Assembly: GCF_047495875.1 (NCBI RefSeq)
Contig: NC_092461.1
Location: 92,076,431 to 92,140,430, forward strand
From: Pithys albifrons albifrons
Lineage: Eukaryota > Chordata > Aves > Passeriformes > Thamnophilidae
Reading direction: 5' to 3'
DNA length: 64,000 nucleotides
Position numbers and translations under genes: made by a program. Below are positions 32,801-47,800 of this stretch, in pieces. Each line of letters starts with the position of its first letter. Positions within the stretch are counted from its first letter, which is position 1. A model generated the notes under the pieces. That model worked only from the letters and a program-made list of their open reading frames with translations, was not told the origin of the DNA and ran no database searches.

Positions 32801-35800
32801 GCATTTTAATAATACTTTTTTTTCCTTGATGGATTCTATACAAGAAGCCAGAATTTCTAAGCATGGAAATGTATCAGTCAGAAAGGGAGGACCTCTAGAT
32901 ACAGGTGAACTCTACCTGTGATGACAACTTAGGATCAGTAGTGGTTTCCCAAATAATTCTACAAACTCAACAACATAAGACTAAGTATAATCTCCTATAA
33001 AATATTAACTGCATATAAAGCACCTGCCTGAAGTCATCCTGTGAAACATAATTAACCAATTTTCCAGTATGTTACGTGCAAACTATACCAGGGAAGAATG
33101 ATACTGAAGTTTACTGGCATTTTGCTAGCACATTATGTATCTTTGATGTTTATCAACCAAAAGGCTCCACAACCACTTCCTCCCTGAATTATTTTTCTTT
33201 TAAAATAATACTTATGGGGTTTTTGAGGAAAAAAGTTCTAACCTCTAAATCCATGAAGACTTCATCTAGCAGGCTAGAGCATCCTTCTTTGGCAATGATG
33301 TCTAAAGTTGCATCCATGTTTGCATGACTGATTGACAATGTGTCTTCCATTTCAATTTTCAAGTATTTTCTTTTCAGACTGATTATAGATTCTCTGTGAC
33401 ACAAAATAATAAAAAAAAAGAAATAAAGCTTTTCATCATCCACTGATGCACAACTGCCTAACTACTGAATTTTTAGAGTGCATACACAGAAAAAGACAAA
33501 GCAGACAGTTATGTCTGCAAGGGGAAACAATGCCTGCCGCTTGCTTTGGAAGCCTTAATAATCTCCAGCACAATTTTACCATGGTCAGCCTGGACTACTT
33601 GTGCGCTGATGGTTTGTAGACATGACAATGGCAGCAGATATGGATGAACAGGGTGCTGGATTGCTGAACACCAAAACATGAGCCACGTTCTGATACTTTT
33701 AATAGAAGGTCTACCTTTACTTTTCTCCAGTTCAGTTCACCTTGAGCACACTGCTTGAAGGTGATCTGTGAGAGACTAATGTAAGAAGAGATGGCAGCCC
33801 CAGTCAAAGTAACTGAAGTGATCTTTCTGGATTCTGAAGTTGAAGATACATTTTTCTTTGGCAATGAAATTCTTGGAAAACCAAGTGTTTTTTCACTGGT
33901 GAGGGGCAAGCACAATCCCTGCCTTAGCAGCCAGGCAGAAAGGGACCTGGGGGTACTAATTGACAGGAAGCTCAACATGAGCCAACAGTGTGCCCAGGTG
34001 GCCAAGAAGGCCAATGGGATCCTGGCCTGGATCAAAAATAGCGTGGCCAGCAGGACCAGGGCAGTGATCCTTCCCCTGTACTCTGCGTTGGTGAGGCCAC
34101 ACCTTGAGTACTGTGTTCAGTTCTGGGCCCCTCAGTTCAGAAAGGATATTGAGGTGCTGGAACGAGTCCAGAGAAGAGCAACAAGGCTGGTGAAGGGACT
34201 GGAGCACAAGCCCTATGGGGAGAGTCTGAGGGAGCTGGGGGTGTTTAGCCTGGAGAAGAGGAGGCTCAGAGGTGACCTCATCACTGTCTAGAACTATCTG
34301 AAGGGAAGTTCTAGCCAGGTGGGGGTTGGTCTCTTCTCTCAGGCAACCAACAGTAGGACAAGAGAGCACGGGCTTAAGCTCTGCCAGGGGTGGTTTAGGT
34401 TGGATATCAGGAAGAAGTTCTTTCCAGAGAGAGTGGTCAGGCATTGGAATGGGCTGCCCAGAGAGGTGGTGGATTCTCCGACCCTGGAGGTTTTTAAGGT
34501 GAGAGTGGATGTGGCAGTGAGTGCCATGATCTGGTAATCAAAGTGGGGCTGGATTAAGGGTTGGACTTGATGATCTCAGAGGTCTCTTCCAACCCAACTG
34601 ATTCTATGAATATCTTTAAACTTGTTGCCTTTGTTCACTCAGCTAACCTATCTTAAGTGAAACCCTCTTTGTATATAAAGAGAAGGTCCTGGGAACAGGT
34701 GGCGTAACAAAGGAAATATCAATAGCTATTTTTCTCACTGCAAGAACATGCACACTTACTTAAAGGTTTGACAGTTGTTGATGACTGCAATCATGTACTG
34801 AACATAGCACTGAGGATACTGACGATTTTTAAGATGATCTTCTTTATACAGCTGTGCTTCATCTTTGTACCTGTTAACATATGCAAGGAATGGCAATAAA
34901 CAGACATAAATACATAATAAGTATACTCATAGGACCAAATGCTCCATAAGGGCTTGTCAAGTATTTTACAAAGGGTTTGTTGCTCATGTGATGTTTAGTC
35001 TCTCTGTTCTGGGCAGAATCCAGCCAAGGAGGTATCTCTGTCTTCCTTAGGAGAAAAAGATGTAAGTTCGAGATATAAAAAAAGAGGAACTGACTCAAAA
35101 ACTTAGAGCCATTTGCAGAGAGGAACTGACAGTGCCATTGACCATTCGCTTCTGCAGTGAAACAAGGGAAGGCAAGAAAACAAGCTTGGTTGGCATGAAA
35201 GTCATAGGAGAAATACAAAGGAATAAAGAAACATCCAAAGGAAAAACAAGTACTGGAATTGTCAGAACAAAGCAAGACTGAGGCAGGATAAGGCAGCTGT
35301 ATTTTAAACATTATGTTACCTGGTTAGAAATGAATTCATTTGCTGAAGACACAGAAGGAGTACCTTTGTTTTCAAATCTTCATTAATCTGAGCAGCCACC
35401 TGAAGATTCTGCTCAAACATCTAAGATAAAAATAGATTAGTTGTAAAGAGATGCTCACTAGCACCAGCTCCACATATGCTTTTTGTTGTTTTTTATTTTG
35501 AGTTTTTTTTAGTTTGAGTTTTTTTTTACAAGCCAAACAACTGCTGGTCACTAAACCAAAAGTCACTATTTTCATAAGAATAATTAATATATTAGTGACA
35601 ACCATTAAAGCATACAGCAGTTTTCTCCTGATACTGAAAACAGCTGCATTCTTTCTTTATCAAAAGTACTTAATATCTTTACTTCAGCAGTGATTTGGCT
35701 TTACAGTGTATCAAAGTATTTGGGTCAGCTCCTGCAGTTAGTAACAAACAGCCTTATAAACTCAAATTCTTTTGCTTCTCCCATATATGAAAATAGTCAG

Positions 35801-38800
35801 CTCACAAAGTGAAGTAAAAGGGTCCCTAAACTTTTAGAAATACAAGCAGGCACAAAGTCTAGGTATGTATGAGCAACTGCATTTAAGAGGAAGGGAACCA
35901 GAAAGGAAGGGTGCAACAGAAGGTGGAAACTTCAGCTGCTTTAATGCTGAGATGATTTTGAAAGTTTCACTACTACATGGATTTCAACACTGCAGTCTTT
36001 GACAGCATTGGAGCCAATCACCCAGTTTCTTTGACATTGTGCATTTGCTGAAAACTAGTAGATGAAGTCAAGCTTGGCAGTAATACAAATGTGAAAGAAT
36101 GTAGCAAAAATCCTGGTATAAGCCAGCACAATAATTAAGGAAACAAGTGCAGGAAGAAGAGACAATCTAACTTTCATTAAAGTTACCTAACATAATATTT
36201 GTAGAGAAAAATTAGAAAATGAGCATAACAAGCTGACATTTTTCTGCTTGATAAAGATCACCTTCGAAACTTTCCATTACCAACAAAAGGGTGGTGCAGG
36301 TTTGGGTATTTTTGAGGTCTTTTTTTTTTAAGATCTTGGAAATAGTTTTATCTTTTCTGTTTTAAGGCTATTTAATAATTTGGACAGGCATTATGTGAAC
36401 TGAAGTAGCATTTAAAACAGCAACTGTTTTGACTTTCAATGGAACTTCTAGTTTACTGTGTGTCTTGGTTTGACACACACACACCCATAACACTGTGTTT
36501 GTATAATGAATAAATTATAGGAACAAATAGATGCCTCACTACCTCAGCACCATGTTAACAAACAGCCCAACTAACTCAGCACTTCATTAACAAACACTGT
36601 TCTAATACTTACAAACATCTCATCTTGTAGGCTTATACTACAAATTTACAAGAGACCTGAGTAAAAGCAGTTAACTAAGCATAAATATCAACTAAATAGG
36701 CTGGAAAAAACATGTTTGTAATCTACACATAAAAAGAACTAAGACTTTAAGTAAAAAAGGCAAATAAAAACCTCAAAAGAAACAACTCCTCCAACTAACA
36801 ACTCTATAGGAAAAATTCCCTATTACGCTTCAAAAGACCAGAAACAATGGCATTCCAAAATGTTTGGTTTCCCCCTCACATCCCTACACTCCCCCAGATC
36901 CATGTTCTGCTTCTGTAGATTTTTCTAGAATAACCAAATTCTCTTATACCTGAAAAACAATGGCTGGGAGTGTAGTCTGATAGTACCCATCTTGATCTGC
37001 TTCTGGCTCAGTTTCTTTTATCCAGTCTTTTTTATCCGTCTCCAGTGCTTTCCGTAGCCAGCCAATGATGTTGGACTTCATTAAATAAAGCAACCAAGAG
37101 AAAGAAAAGATTCAAAAAAACACCCTGCTACAATATCTGGAATAACAATCATGTCCATAATGAAGAGTGGAACAATCATTTCCATAATGAAGAGTAACAT
37201 AATGTTGACTTTTCTCATCATTCCTACAGGATATACATACCACAGACAAATTAAAACTTGCACTGACAAAGGTTGGTACTGGTAGATTGATGCAGTTTGA
37301 GGCTTCTGCACATTTTGGAAGGTGAGTGCTCCTAACACAAAAGGCAAGTCAGTTTGTCAGAATAAACATGTTTACTAACTTTGGAAGCATTTTAAGGCTT
37401 TAGGTTTCAAACTGAGTTTTTCAACAGCTGAGAAAGTACAGGTAAAACTTAATGTAGAAAAAATAGCACATTTTTGCTTGTAGTTCCTTTCACATCTACG
37501 TTTTAGGAAGCTGATGCTTGTTACTGCTGGGGACAAACCCCCGGGATTAGATTGAATGGGTTGTGTTTCTTGGACCTTGAGTACTGCAGACCATAGTGAT
37601 GAATACAATAGTTGGCTCTCCTCCCATCTGACAGGCTCATTATACAGCAAAGGGACATTAAGAACAACTGATTTTAGAACCAACACAGTTTTCTGTGTGA
37701 CACATTACACAGATCTTTTCACAAGAGCAGATACTAAAGACCAGCATGTTTGCTAAACATGTAATTGGATTTTTTGATTTCCGTCTTGGTTGGGTTGATG
37801 TTTTCTGCCTTTATTCTACTTTGTTCACATTTGTTTAAAACCCCTAGTAATATAAATATTCTTACTTCTTTCCAGTATGTACCAGGCATGTACAGTAAGG
37901 GCAAAAAAGCTCATACAGTAGTATCTTCAATTCTGTGAATTGATGCACTATCCTTTTTCCTCATAAGCATGGGAACTGCTCTGATGAGCAGTTTATGTTT
38001 ACAAAGAAGAAGTAATCTTTTAAAAGCCAGCAGCCCAACCAACTTTTTTCATCTCAAGATCAGCATTTACAAGAACATTTTTAAGCTGAGGTGATTGGAA
38101 AAATAATTATCAGCTAAAATCTATTAGCGTTTTATTTCTCATGAAAATGAGACATTTCTATTGATGTAAAGGTCTGTATTTGATAGTCACAATTACAAAA
38201 TGCTTCCACTTACCTAAACAGAACTAATTATATTTGTTTATAGATGCTTTTAAACAACATCAAAAGAAATAAGGCAGAAGTGAAACAAATAGGTAGTTTC
38301 AGTATTTTCTGTCTTAAAAGGAAGATACACCCAAAATCAAAACCAGCAAAAGAAGACCACTCTGTTTAACAGAGTAGCAGGTTTGTTTTATTTAGGTTCT
38401 ATATTCTATACAGAACATTTTTCAGTAAGTAGGGAAAAAACAATTCTGAAAAACCAATATGGGTGTATTTTTTCAACTTAAGCAAGGACAGAATGAATTC
38501 AAAGGCATTTCCTGAGTCAAGCCAAAGGTAGCTTGAGAAAACAAACCAATGGCTTTTTTTCCTAAAGGTAAGTGCAGAAGAATAAACTTGCATGAAAGTT
38601 TTAGTAAAGCTTATGTGAAGCAGAGCCTCTACTGACAACTTCCTTGAGACACAACAAGCTTGTGGTTCATATTATTATTATGAGGATGAGGTCCAAGTAG
38701 CTGCTGGTGCTGGACATGTTTTAGTAACTGACATCTAAAGAAGCATAAAAATTTCCCTCTTCTGCTTGGCAGAGCTCCTAAACTTAGAAGGAATGGGAAT

Positions 38801-41800
38801 TCACTGAACATATTAAGAATAGCAAGTCCAAAGTGACAACTGTCCAAACATCCAGTTGGAGGCAATCAGTGGATCTTTAAAGAAAAGTCCATTAACAAAC
38901 CTGACAGTCACATAATGATTGCTTTGCCATGTAGTTGACCAGTGTCTAGTGACTCTCAGGATAAACAAGAAGCAGTGCCATTTTATTTAAGATGCACTTG
39001 AAAGGGCATTCAACCAAAGGAAATTATGCTCATGCAGTTGGGAGGCATGAAAGGGAAAAAGCTGTTGAAATGAATCAAACTGGAAAACGAACCTCCTGAT
39101 TACCTTGAAAAGACCACACCTGTAACAAGTGTTGATGTAGTTACTACAGGGACCAAGCTGCATTTTGTGTCTCTTTTAATAATGGTCTGTAAAGCAAAAC
39201 TACTCCTTGGAATGTCCTGGAGTCCCATTTGTCACATTATTTTTCTCAGATGGAGGAACAGCACTGAGGGACTACAAGCTCATCTGAAGGTGCCTTTGCA
39301 CTGTTATTACTCACAGTAAGTGTTGACATGTACTTGCTGAGAAGCTGGTCTACCACACTTTGTGAAATCAGAGGATCCAGAGAATTTACATCCACTTCGG
39401 GAGACAGTTCTGAATTCCCCATCATCTCTGCACTGAATTTAAAAAAAAAAAGGTATTGCAGATTACTGAAGAAAAATTAGATAAAAGGTTATACTATGCA
39501 GCTTTTTCTATGTCCACTGTAAAGGGCAGTTTTCCAATACCTACAACATGTCAAAAAGTTCTTAATAGTAACTGAAACAATCTAAGTGTTTACAAGGAGT
39601 GTAAATAAAACTATGTAAAAGAAAGAGCAGAAAGCAAAAGCTATAGCCCAGCATATAATAAAAAAGTTAGACATTTAAATGTCCAACCCTTCCATACATT
39701 CCTTACAACTTTGTACAAGAATTAGTGATGACTTAAGATCGAATAAAAGCCAACTGGTTCAATCTGTGGGCTCTTAACAGGGGACATTTTTATATGTCTT
39801 TTAAATTTCAGAGGACATGACAGACAATTTGCACATTTTGAATTCTAGAATGGGAAAGATCAGTGACAGGTTTTTTTAGTGTCCTCACATCCTCACAAGA
39901 GTTTCTATTCTGCTATTTGTACCACATCCATATAAAAATTAAAATATATTAAAAGAAAATCTACCTATGCTTCCTGTCTTAGCAGAGAATACAGCTGGTA
40001 TCAGAGGAGTCACCATCTTTCATGACAATTCAAAAGTGCACTTCATGTGTTCTGTTTAACAGCACTTGCTTGCAAAGGAAAATTCTTGATTTTATAGGCT
40101 GTGAAAGAAACTAGAGCAACCCTCAAAAATATTTTGACAAGGATTATATAAAATTAATATTTTACAGTGATATTTGGTATCTTCATATAATAAGATTATA
40201 TAATGAGTGGCTTGTGTAATCAAAAAAAACCCCCAAAGCTATGCCAAAGCACAATGTAGCAAGATCTCTTAATATTTCATGCTAAAAAAAATCAATAGCT
40301 CAAAACCACACTCTTCAGAGAGTGCTTTATTAACAGTTGATGGAAATACATTCAATCATACTAACGTGAATTGGTTTACATTCCATTTATAGTGTGCTCT
40401 TCACAAGGAAACCATAAATTCTATATTTGCAGTGGCTACTATAAAAACAAATAGCAGCTTAAAAATAAATTCCTGAACAAGTGACCAGTTTGTACAGTTC
40501 TGCAAGTTGAAGTTGTTCTCTGGGTACATGCAGTGAGTCAGCACAGTGGGGCTTCTGTGTCATGAAAAAAATTAAAATCTCAAGCACTGAAAAAGTCACT
40601 ACAGTAACTACTTAAATACCAAAATTCTTGTCTTTAAACTATAAAAGCTACTGTGACTGAACACTCTACACTTGTATCATCTTCCTGAGCCTGTAGGAAA
40701 AGAGACTGAAGTTATTTAAAGTGGCTCAATCTATTCAGAAAACTGGATTCCATTCTGTTGCTGTTTCTTAAAGAATACATGTAATAGCAGGACCTGCTCC
40801 AGGCTGATTTAGGGGAAATGTGAGAAGCCGTTTATGGCACAGTGCCCATTAGAAAATATTTCTAACCTCATTATACATCATTATCCTTGTTCACAAGGCC
40901 ACAGAGACATTAACCTTTTCTCAAAGCACATCAACTGAAACCCTAAAACAAAGACCAAAAGCTTCTATTTCTGGCCTACATGACAAAAATTCTTCTTACA
41001 CACAATTTCTTTCTGACTGCCACAATCATACGTGTCTGGGGAAAAAGAAGTGACAGACGACCCTCTTCCAAGTGTCACAAGGCTTCCAACTGCTGGGAAA
41101 AGTTATTTACCTTCAACAAAAAGTTTATAATAAAGCTGAAATTTCAAACAGAACTGTATTATCTGGAAAGTAGCACTTCAGAAAACTCCTTCTGTGCCAC
41201 TTATGCCACACTTGCCACCAATCCTGCTGTCTTGTAAAAAGAGGTATTTGCTTCAGAGACAGCATCCAGCCAGATACAGAGCATTCCTTCTGTTCCTTGA
41301 GGAAGTTTGCTGACACTGTAGCAATGATGGGGAACTCTTTTCAGTTTTGTCGTTACCTGATCAGTATCTGATAAAATGATGCCATGAATATGGGAGCAGG
41401 ATCTTACAAGACTTATATTTTCCCTAAAGATCAGAGTCCTACCCAGTACAGTTTTAATAGCAGTACATTTACAAAACTCTCACTGACTTCAGTATGAAAG
41501 AGAAATCCATCTAGGACACTGAAACTGCATTCCACTCAAATACTAAAGGCTATTATTCCACATGTAGCATCACTTTATTTCTCAGCTATGAGTTGAGCAC
41601 ATTTCTAAAAACAGCTTCTAAGGCATGCTCTGATAAAAAATCCCCAACGATTCTTTAATAAAGTCTATCTTGCAAATACTGTAAACAGAAGTTACACATT
41701 AATTTCTTATCAATTCATTATGTGGAAAAAACCTCAATGCCTCTCGAGTTGGTCAGTATTCTCCGAGCTGGTTTTGAAGTGCAGCTGTAATATGGAAATA

Positions 41801-44800
41801 CAACACAAATGTCTATTTTCCCTCTAATATTCAATTACATTTAATAAAAGCAGAGATAAAAGGTAGGCCAAAACTATCTTCCACCATACAATGTACTATA
41901 GAAGTGAACCAGGAACAAGGAAAAGCAGCCTAGAAGCTATATTGGAAAAAAGGGTGAAATATCACAGAAACGCATCTCTCATGATGTCCTACAGCTCCAT
42001 CCTCCTTCCCAGTTTATTATAAACATATCCCCAGAGCTGTTTATTGTATTAAGAGATGTCCAGCAGCTGAGATTCAGTAAGCTCTGCAAGTGTCCCTGCT
42101 GAGAACTTTACTTTTCCACTCCCAAACCTGAGCTGATTTCTATTCCACTGTGCACTACAAAGATACGCAACAGTTAATGATCACAGAACCCTTAGAATGG
42201 TTTGGTTTGGACCTTAAAGATCATCTGAGTTCCAAACTCCCTGCCATAGGAAGGGATGCCAACTCCCTAGACCAGGCTGCTCAGGGCTCCATCCAACCTG
42301 GCCTTGGATGCTTCCAGTGATGGGGCATCCACAACTTCTCTGGGCAACCTGTTACTATCATTAACATCCTCCTTATGACAGTTTATTGTAATATGCAAGA
42401 ATGAAATTCCTGTACTGCCCTCTCAGGGTTTTTTTCAGAGAAGAAAGTTAAAGCCTTAATTTTTTCAGAGAAGATAATTTCCATCCCACTTGTTACATGG
42501 ATATACAGGGGAGAAGTGCATTCTCAGATATCCTGTACTGTGTCTGCTCTTCACTGTTTCACTTTCTTCAAGACTCAGACATCAGGTGCTAAAAGCCACA
42601 TAAGCTGCTTTAGCTGGAGTGACCCTTTTTGCTTTGTTTGCTTTGGAAGTAGATGTAATGTTGGCTTTGATGGAACACACAGACTGAGAGAGCCATAGCT
42701 CTGAACTGCCTATCTCAGGAACAATATATACTCAGTTCTCTAGGGGAAGGGTAGAAAGGCAATTTTAAGACCTAGATTTGCCTTACTGGAACATAAAGCC
42801 CCAGGACATAAATGAGGAACCTGGGAGCAGGATTTCTGCCAAGGTCATGCCATTATAGGAAGAAGGACTCACATATTTCTGATTTTCATTCACTGTGGAG
42901 CTATTCTGTGGCTTTCAAAAAAAGAAGTCCAATTAACTTGGCTCCTTATTAGTGGCTGCCTCTCTCATATATCCTTCATGGGTATCTAAGTGTGCATTAG
43001 TAGGTGGCCCTCATTGTTCCTTGCAGGGAAGAAAAAGCAGGAGAACTTTGCAGTGTAGACTAAAGCCCAGAGTTCTGAACACAAAACGAATCTTAAAGCT
43101 GGTTATAAAAATCATACAGAATGCTATTGTCTCCTACCTACTTGCTTTATAGTATTATACTTTAAACCCATCAAGCATTCAACTTGTTTCATTAGTGAGA
43201 CTGAACAATCGAAGACGGTAAAAGTACACAGAGCACAGAATCTGGGCCAGTGCCAGCTATTCAGAACAGGATTACAGTCATACACCACAGAAAGGGTAGC
43301 AGTACTTTTTCCCAAACAAATCAGTTGCTCTAGTAACTACATGCCAGGAAAAATTAAACAGTTGTCATTTGAGCTGTTTCTACTTGGAAGGTGAAAAACA
43401 AAACAAAACAAAACAAAAAGGCAAAAATCCCCCATAATGCTTAAGTTAACCCAACAGATCACACAACTCAAAAGAAATGTTCTAAGACTATCAGAGGAAA
43501 CAACCTGTTAGCAGAAATTCTTCTAAATGAACAAACCAGCTCAGTTTTGAGAGAAAACCTAAAGGAAGTTACTACGTTCTTTCCATTTAACAGTAATGAA
43601 GCAACTGAAACACTCCCAATCTCTGCAAAAAAGAACAATAGAAAGTTCATAAACACACAGACCTTCCAGGGCTGTGGCCACAACAAATGTTTTGGTTCAC
43701 ACATATGAGTTCTCAGCCTCTTCTGCTCTCCCAATACTTCAGCAAACTGGTACACAAATAAAAGGGACTGTAGCTTCAAGCAGGTCTTTAACTGCATTAA
43801 AACTTTAAGCAACTCAAAATTACATATTAGAAAATGCAAACAAGTTTTAAGGAGCAATTTCCAGAATGCAAAATGTGTAACAAATAGTAAAGAACGTGTT
43901 GGTTTGATATCATCCCTTCTTTGTTTTACCTTCTTGTACATTAACAGAATGGAGTGGTCCCATGGTGTAAAGGAGAGCACTCTGAACTCCGAATCCCAAG
44001 GACCTGAGTTCAAGTCTCAGTGGGGACCATCCCCTGGCAGTTCAATGCCTCCCTGCCATCCCATCCCGTCACATCTCGGATGCTCAGCAGGGTCAGCCCC
44101 GGTTAGTACCGGGTGCTGTGACAGTCCCGAGGACTTCACTGTCACTGTCCAAGCTCGCTCGGCCGTGGCAGATGGACCTCAGGACTGAAACAGTGGGGCC
44201 AGTTCTGTGCACGCTGTGCCTGACCTAAGAAATCCCCTGCGCAGGCTGGAAGGGCACACCCACGTGGGGAGAGCCCTGCCCAAAGCTTCATTAGTGAAGT
44301 CTGGCCAGACATACATACATTAACAGATGTGCAAATATTAACACGCCAGGTATGCTTTGCATGCTTACTCTCAGCTCTTGCTAAGAGGAAAGATAAGGGG
44401 GCCTTACCTATTGTATGTATTTAAAACCCAAGTCAGAAGGCTAACAATCTCATTTGCTTCCAGATCCTCTGCAGCAAGTTCTTGCATTCGAGTGGCCAAA
44501 GCTTGATGGTACATGTTTAGCAATCTGTTGAAAATGTCATAATGTGGAGGAAAACATTGATCCAGTAGGGTTTTAGCCACGAGCAGGTCATCAAGGACGT
44601 ATTTCCGTATGATTTCGAGATGCCGCACGAGCCACATTTTATCCGATTCTCTGGTATCTGCCTGAGTGCCTTCAATTCGTGTGCTCACAGTTCTTTCCAA
44701 AATGTTGAACATTTTTTCTTTCCACTTCTTTGGTCTGCCAGGGGGGATGAACCCAGTCTGTTTTTTCCGGTCTAACATGCGCCTGTCAATTTTCTCCTCT

Positions 44801-47800
44801 CTCTCAATTATCCTCACCACAGAAACAAGCAAGGTTGGATCCCGACGGACGGTGACCAGAGATCTTTGAACCACCATCCAAAGCTGCTTTGCCAGTTCCT
44901 CGGACAGTTTCTGCATGTCCCCGAAGTAAGTGTGGATGAGGTTCATGTCATGTGTGTTTTTGCTGTCCATGCGGTACTGCTCGTACATCAGGTTATCACG
45001 GGAACACTCTAAATCCATCAGCTTTCGATGAGCTTGCAGAAGTTCCCCTCGCTCAATCAGATCATGGGTCTCCCTGACTATCTCTGGAACTGAAAGAAAG
45101 GCAAAGAAGAAAAAAATCACAGAGAGTGCAAGACCACACAATCAAAATACAAAGAATTTATATGAGAGAATAAAAACCCTAGGAAAAAAGCTGGAGCACA
45201 ACTGTAGGAATTATTTTAAAATAATTTAAAGGAAATTATTTTGAGGTATTCAAAAGTTTTTAGTAAATGCTATACTTTATACATTATTAACTACAGTGCT
45301 CCATTTTGATCAGTGGCTAAAAAAGATCACAGTGCCAACAGAACAGAATTTCCTCTCTGCCTCCTGCCCCTAATAAATGAATTAATCCAGGAAAGTCCAC
45401 TATGAAACAATTTGCAGTCTAGTCTCCTTATACCTTACACAAAAAGCTTTTCACTTACCTCACTAAAAGTCACTTACTCTGCTGAACCTGAAGGCCGTAT
45501 AAACCCAACAAATGCCAAATTTTACCTCCTTCTTGAAAGACCAGGTTTTGCCTGCTTAAGGCACGAAGGACAAATAGGGATAAACACCTCTATGCTGCTA
45601 AACTATTTAGAAGATTTTTCTTCTTTACGATTTTTCAGTATTTGAGGAATACTATAGAAGAGGACTAGGATTGTATATGTATGGCCAAACTTTGCAAAGG
45701 AAGATTTGGGCAGGGCTCTCCCCACGTGGGTGTGCCCTTCCAGCCTGCACAGTGGATTTTTTAGGTGAGGCACAGTGTGTGCAGAACTGGCCCCACTGTT
45801 TAACTCCTGAGGTCCCTCTGCCACGGCCGAGCGAGCTTGGACAGTGACTGTGAAGTCCTCGGGACTGTCACAGCACCCGGTAGTAACCGGGGCTGACCCT
45901 GCTGAGCATCCAAGATGTGACGGGATGGGATGGCAGGGAGGCATTGAACTGCCAGGGGACAGTCCCACTGAGACTCGAACTCAGGACCTTGGGATTCAGA
46001 GTCCAGAGTGCTCTCCTTTACACCACGGGACCACCCTAGGATTGTGTGGGGAACTGAAAAATCACAGCAGAAAAACTGTCACTGCAAAAAAGGCAGCTAG
46101 TGATAAATTTGGTAGCCACCAAAAAGGTTTAACAACTGTAATGGTCTTCTGAATCATTACCAAAACCACTTGGTTTCTAAAACATTTGATGATCTCTGTG
46201 CAAAACAACTACACTGTTTAGCAATTCCGGGGCGGGGAGGGGAATGGTACATGCTAAAAACTTCTCAGAATGCCTGAAAAGGCTTATTGTCTCAATTGCA
46301 TTCATCTGTACAAAAGCAAATGACACAAACAAAACAACACAAACAAAACAACTCAGCATTTGAACATTCATAATTTTGTCATTCTTTGTTTTTAATTGCT
46401 CAACATTGCATGTAACCAGTACTCTTTAAGTTCACACTGTATCCCAGTTTGGTACCACAGCAGTTGGATACAGGCCGAGAGAAAGTAAACTCATCAACTT
46501 GGTATGTCTGGGAAACGATTTGTCTTTATAGGTACACTTTGTGTATTAGTATCAGGAGATAAGAGGAGAGAAAAGACTATTTAAATAAAATCAAATTAGT
46601 ATGATAGGTTTAGCCTCTGTTATAGGGGTAAAATATTTAAAATTATTTATAAGCAGAAAAGTCCTGGCAAGGAACTCATTGTGATTCAAGATGGAATGTA
46701 ATGTGCACCAAAAAGGTTGCACAGAATGACAGAAGTAATTCCATTTTCTTTATCTTCACAGTATCCATTGTATCACATTAGTTCTATGTAATTTTGTAAA
46801 CCCTCACAGTTGTGCAGTAGTACAAAAACTACGTGTCTTCCATGTGTAATTTCTTTATGCACAAGTTATTTTCTGTTACTGTGCTCTCTAACTCTGAAGC
46901 AAGGACTATGCACAGTTGAAATTAAACTTCAGGTAGTTTATACTTAGGCTTACAACACTCACAGAAACCCCTGAGGCTCCTAATTGCTGTGTGAGAAAGA
47001 CTGTCAGGGAATCTCTGACTGGAGATCTTGCCATTTCGTATTTTTGTCTTTGTTTGTGAAATGTTTTTGCCTCCTAAAATCATTTTTATACCCAACTGGC
47101 TTATGTAGGTGCCCAACTCAGGTGGCAACATACCAGAACTTTACAAATATTCTTTCTGTATTCTTTGCTTGTCTATTTCAGTCTTTTATACTAAACATGT
47201 TACCCCTGCTACTGATTGCTGGCAGGAAATTTGTGAGTTTTGTATGATGATGAGATAGGCCAGACTAGAAGGTCCTACAGCACAATTTAGCCTTCATCTG
47301 TATTAAATGGTTACCAGCTACTTCCCTGAATGTGATGTGTACGCAATTCTTCCTTTAATTCTTCATTCCCAGTGAGGCTGAAAGTTCCTGACATTACTTG
47401 GGAACCTTACAGCTGTCAGCACCATTTTAAAGAGCTTTCAGTACGTGCAGGATCATGTAAAGATGCTAAATTACCTGAAAATATGTTCTTGAGATTTTCT
47501 ACAGCAGCTGCCAGTTGGCTGTGTTGCACTACAGCATCCTTCACATCCTTGAGATTTTCTATAGTGTTGATGCTCTGTCTCCAGTCCTTATTGACATCTA
47601 TCAGAGACTGCTGAATGTCCTTCACATCATTCAGTGCATTGTGCAGTTGGCTTAAGCCTGTTCGTACTCCATCTAACTGTGACTGTATTGCTGCCTTGAA
47701 AACAAACAAAAACAACTCATATTAGTCCTTTAAGTTCCATATTTTCAACATTTCTCAAGAATTAATTTTCATTCCAGCATCTATCATTTTCAGAGTAAAA

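Larger units (their letters stand above)
39433..44407 (-). other. EXOC3 intron 39433-44407
   Basis: Mostly AT-rich unique sequence. It holds a reverse CR1 fragment at 42180-42355, an (AAAAC)n run near 43392-43418, and SINE copy 2 at 43949-44315. No open frame has splice support. Confidence 0.6.

Noticed and set aside
33791..34291. 166-codon open frame as a host gene
   Set aside because: From 33927 on it is CR1 ORF2; the first part has no supported exon signals.
36455..36520. Possible second LTR family start ('tgtcttggtttgac')
   Set aside because: No matching 3' end, target duplication or second copy could be found.
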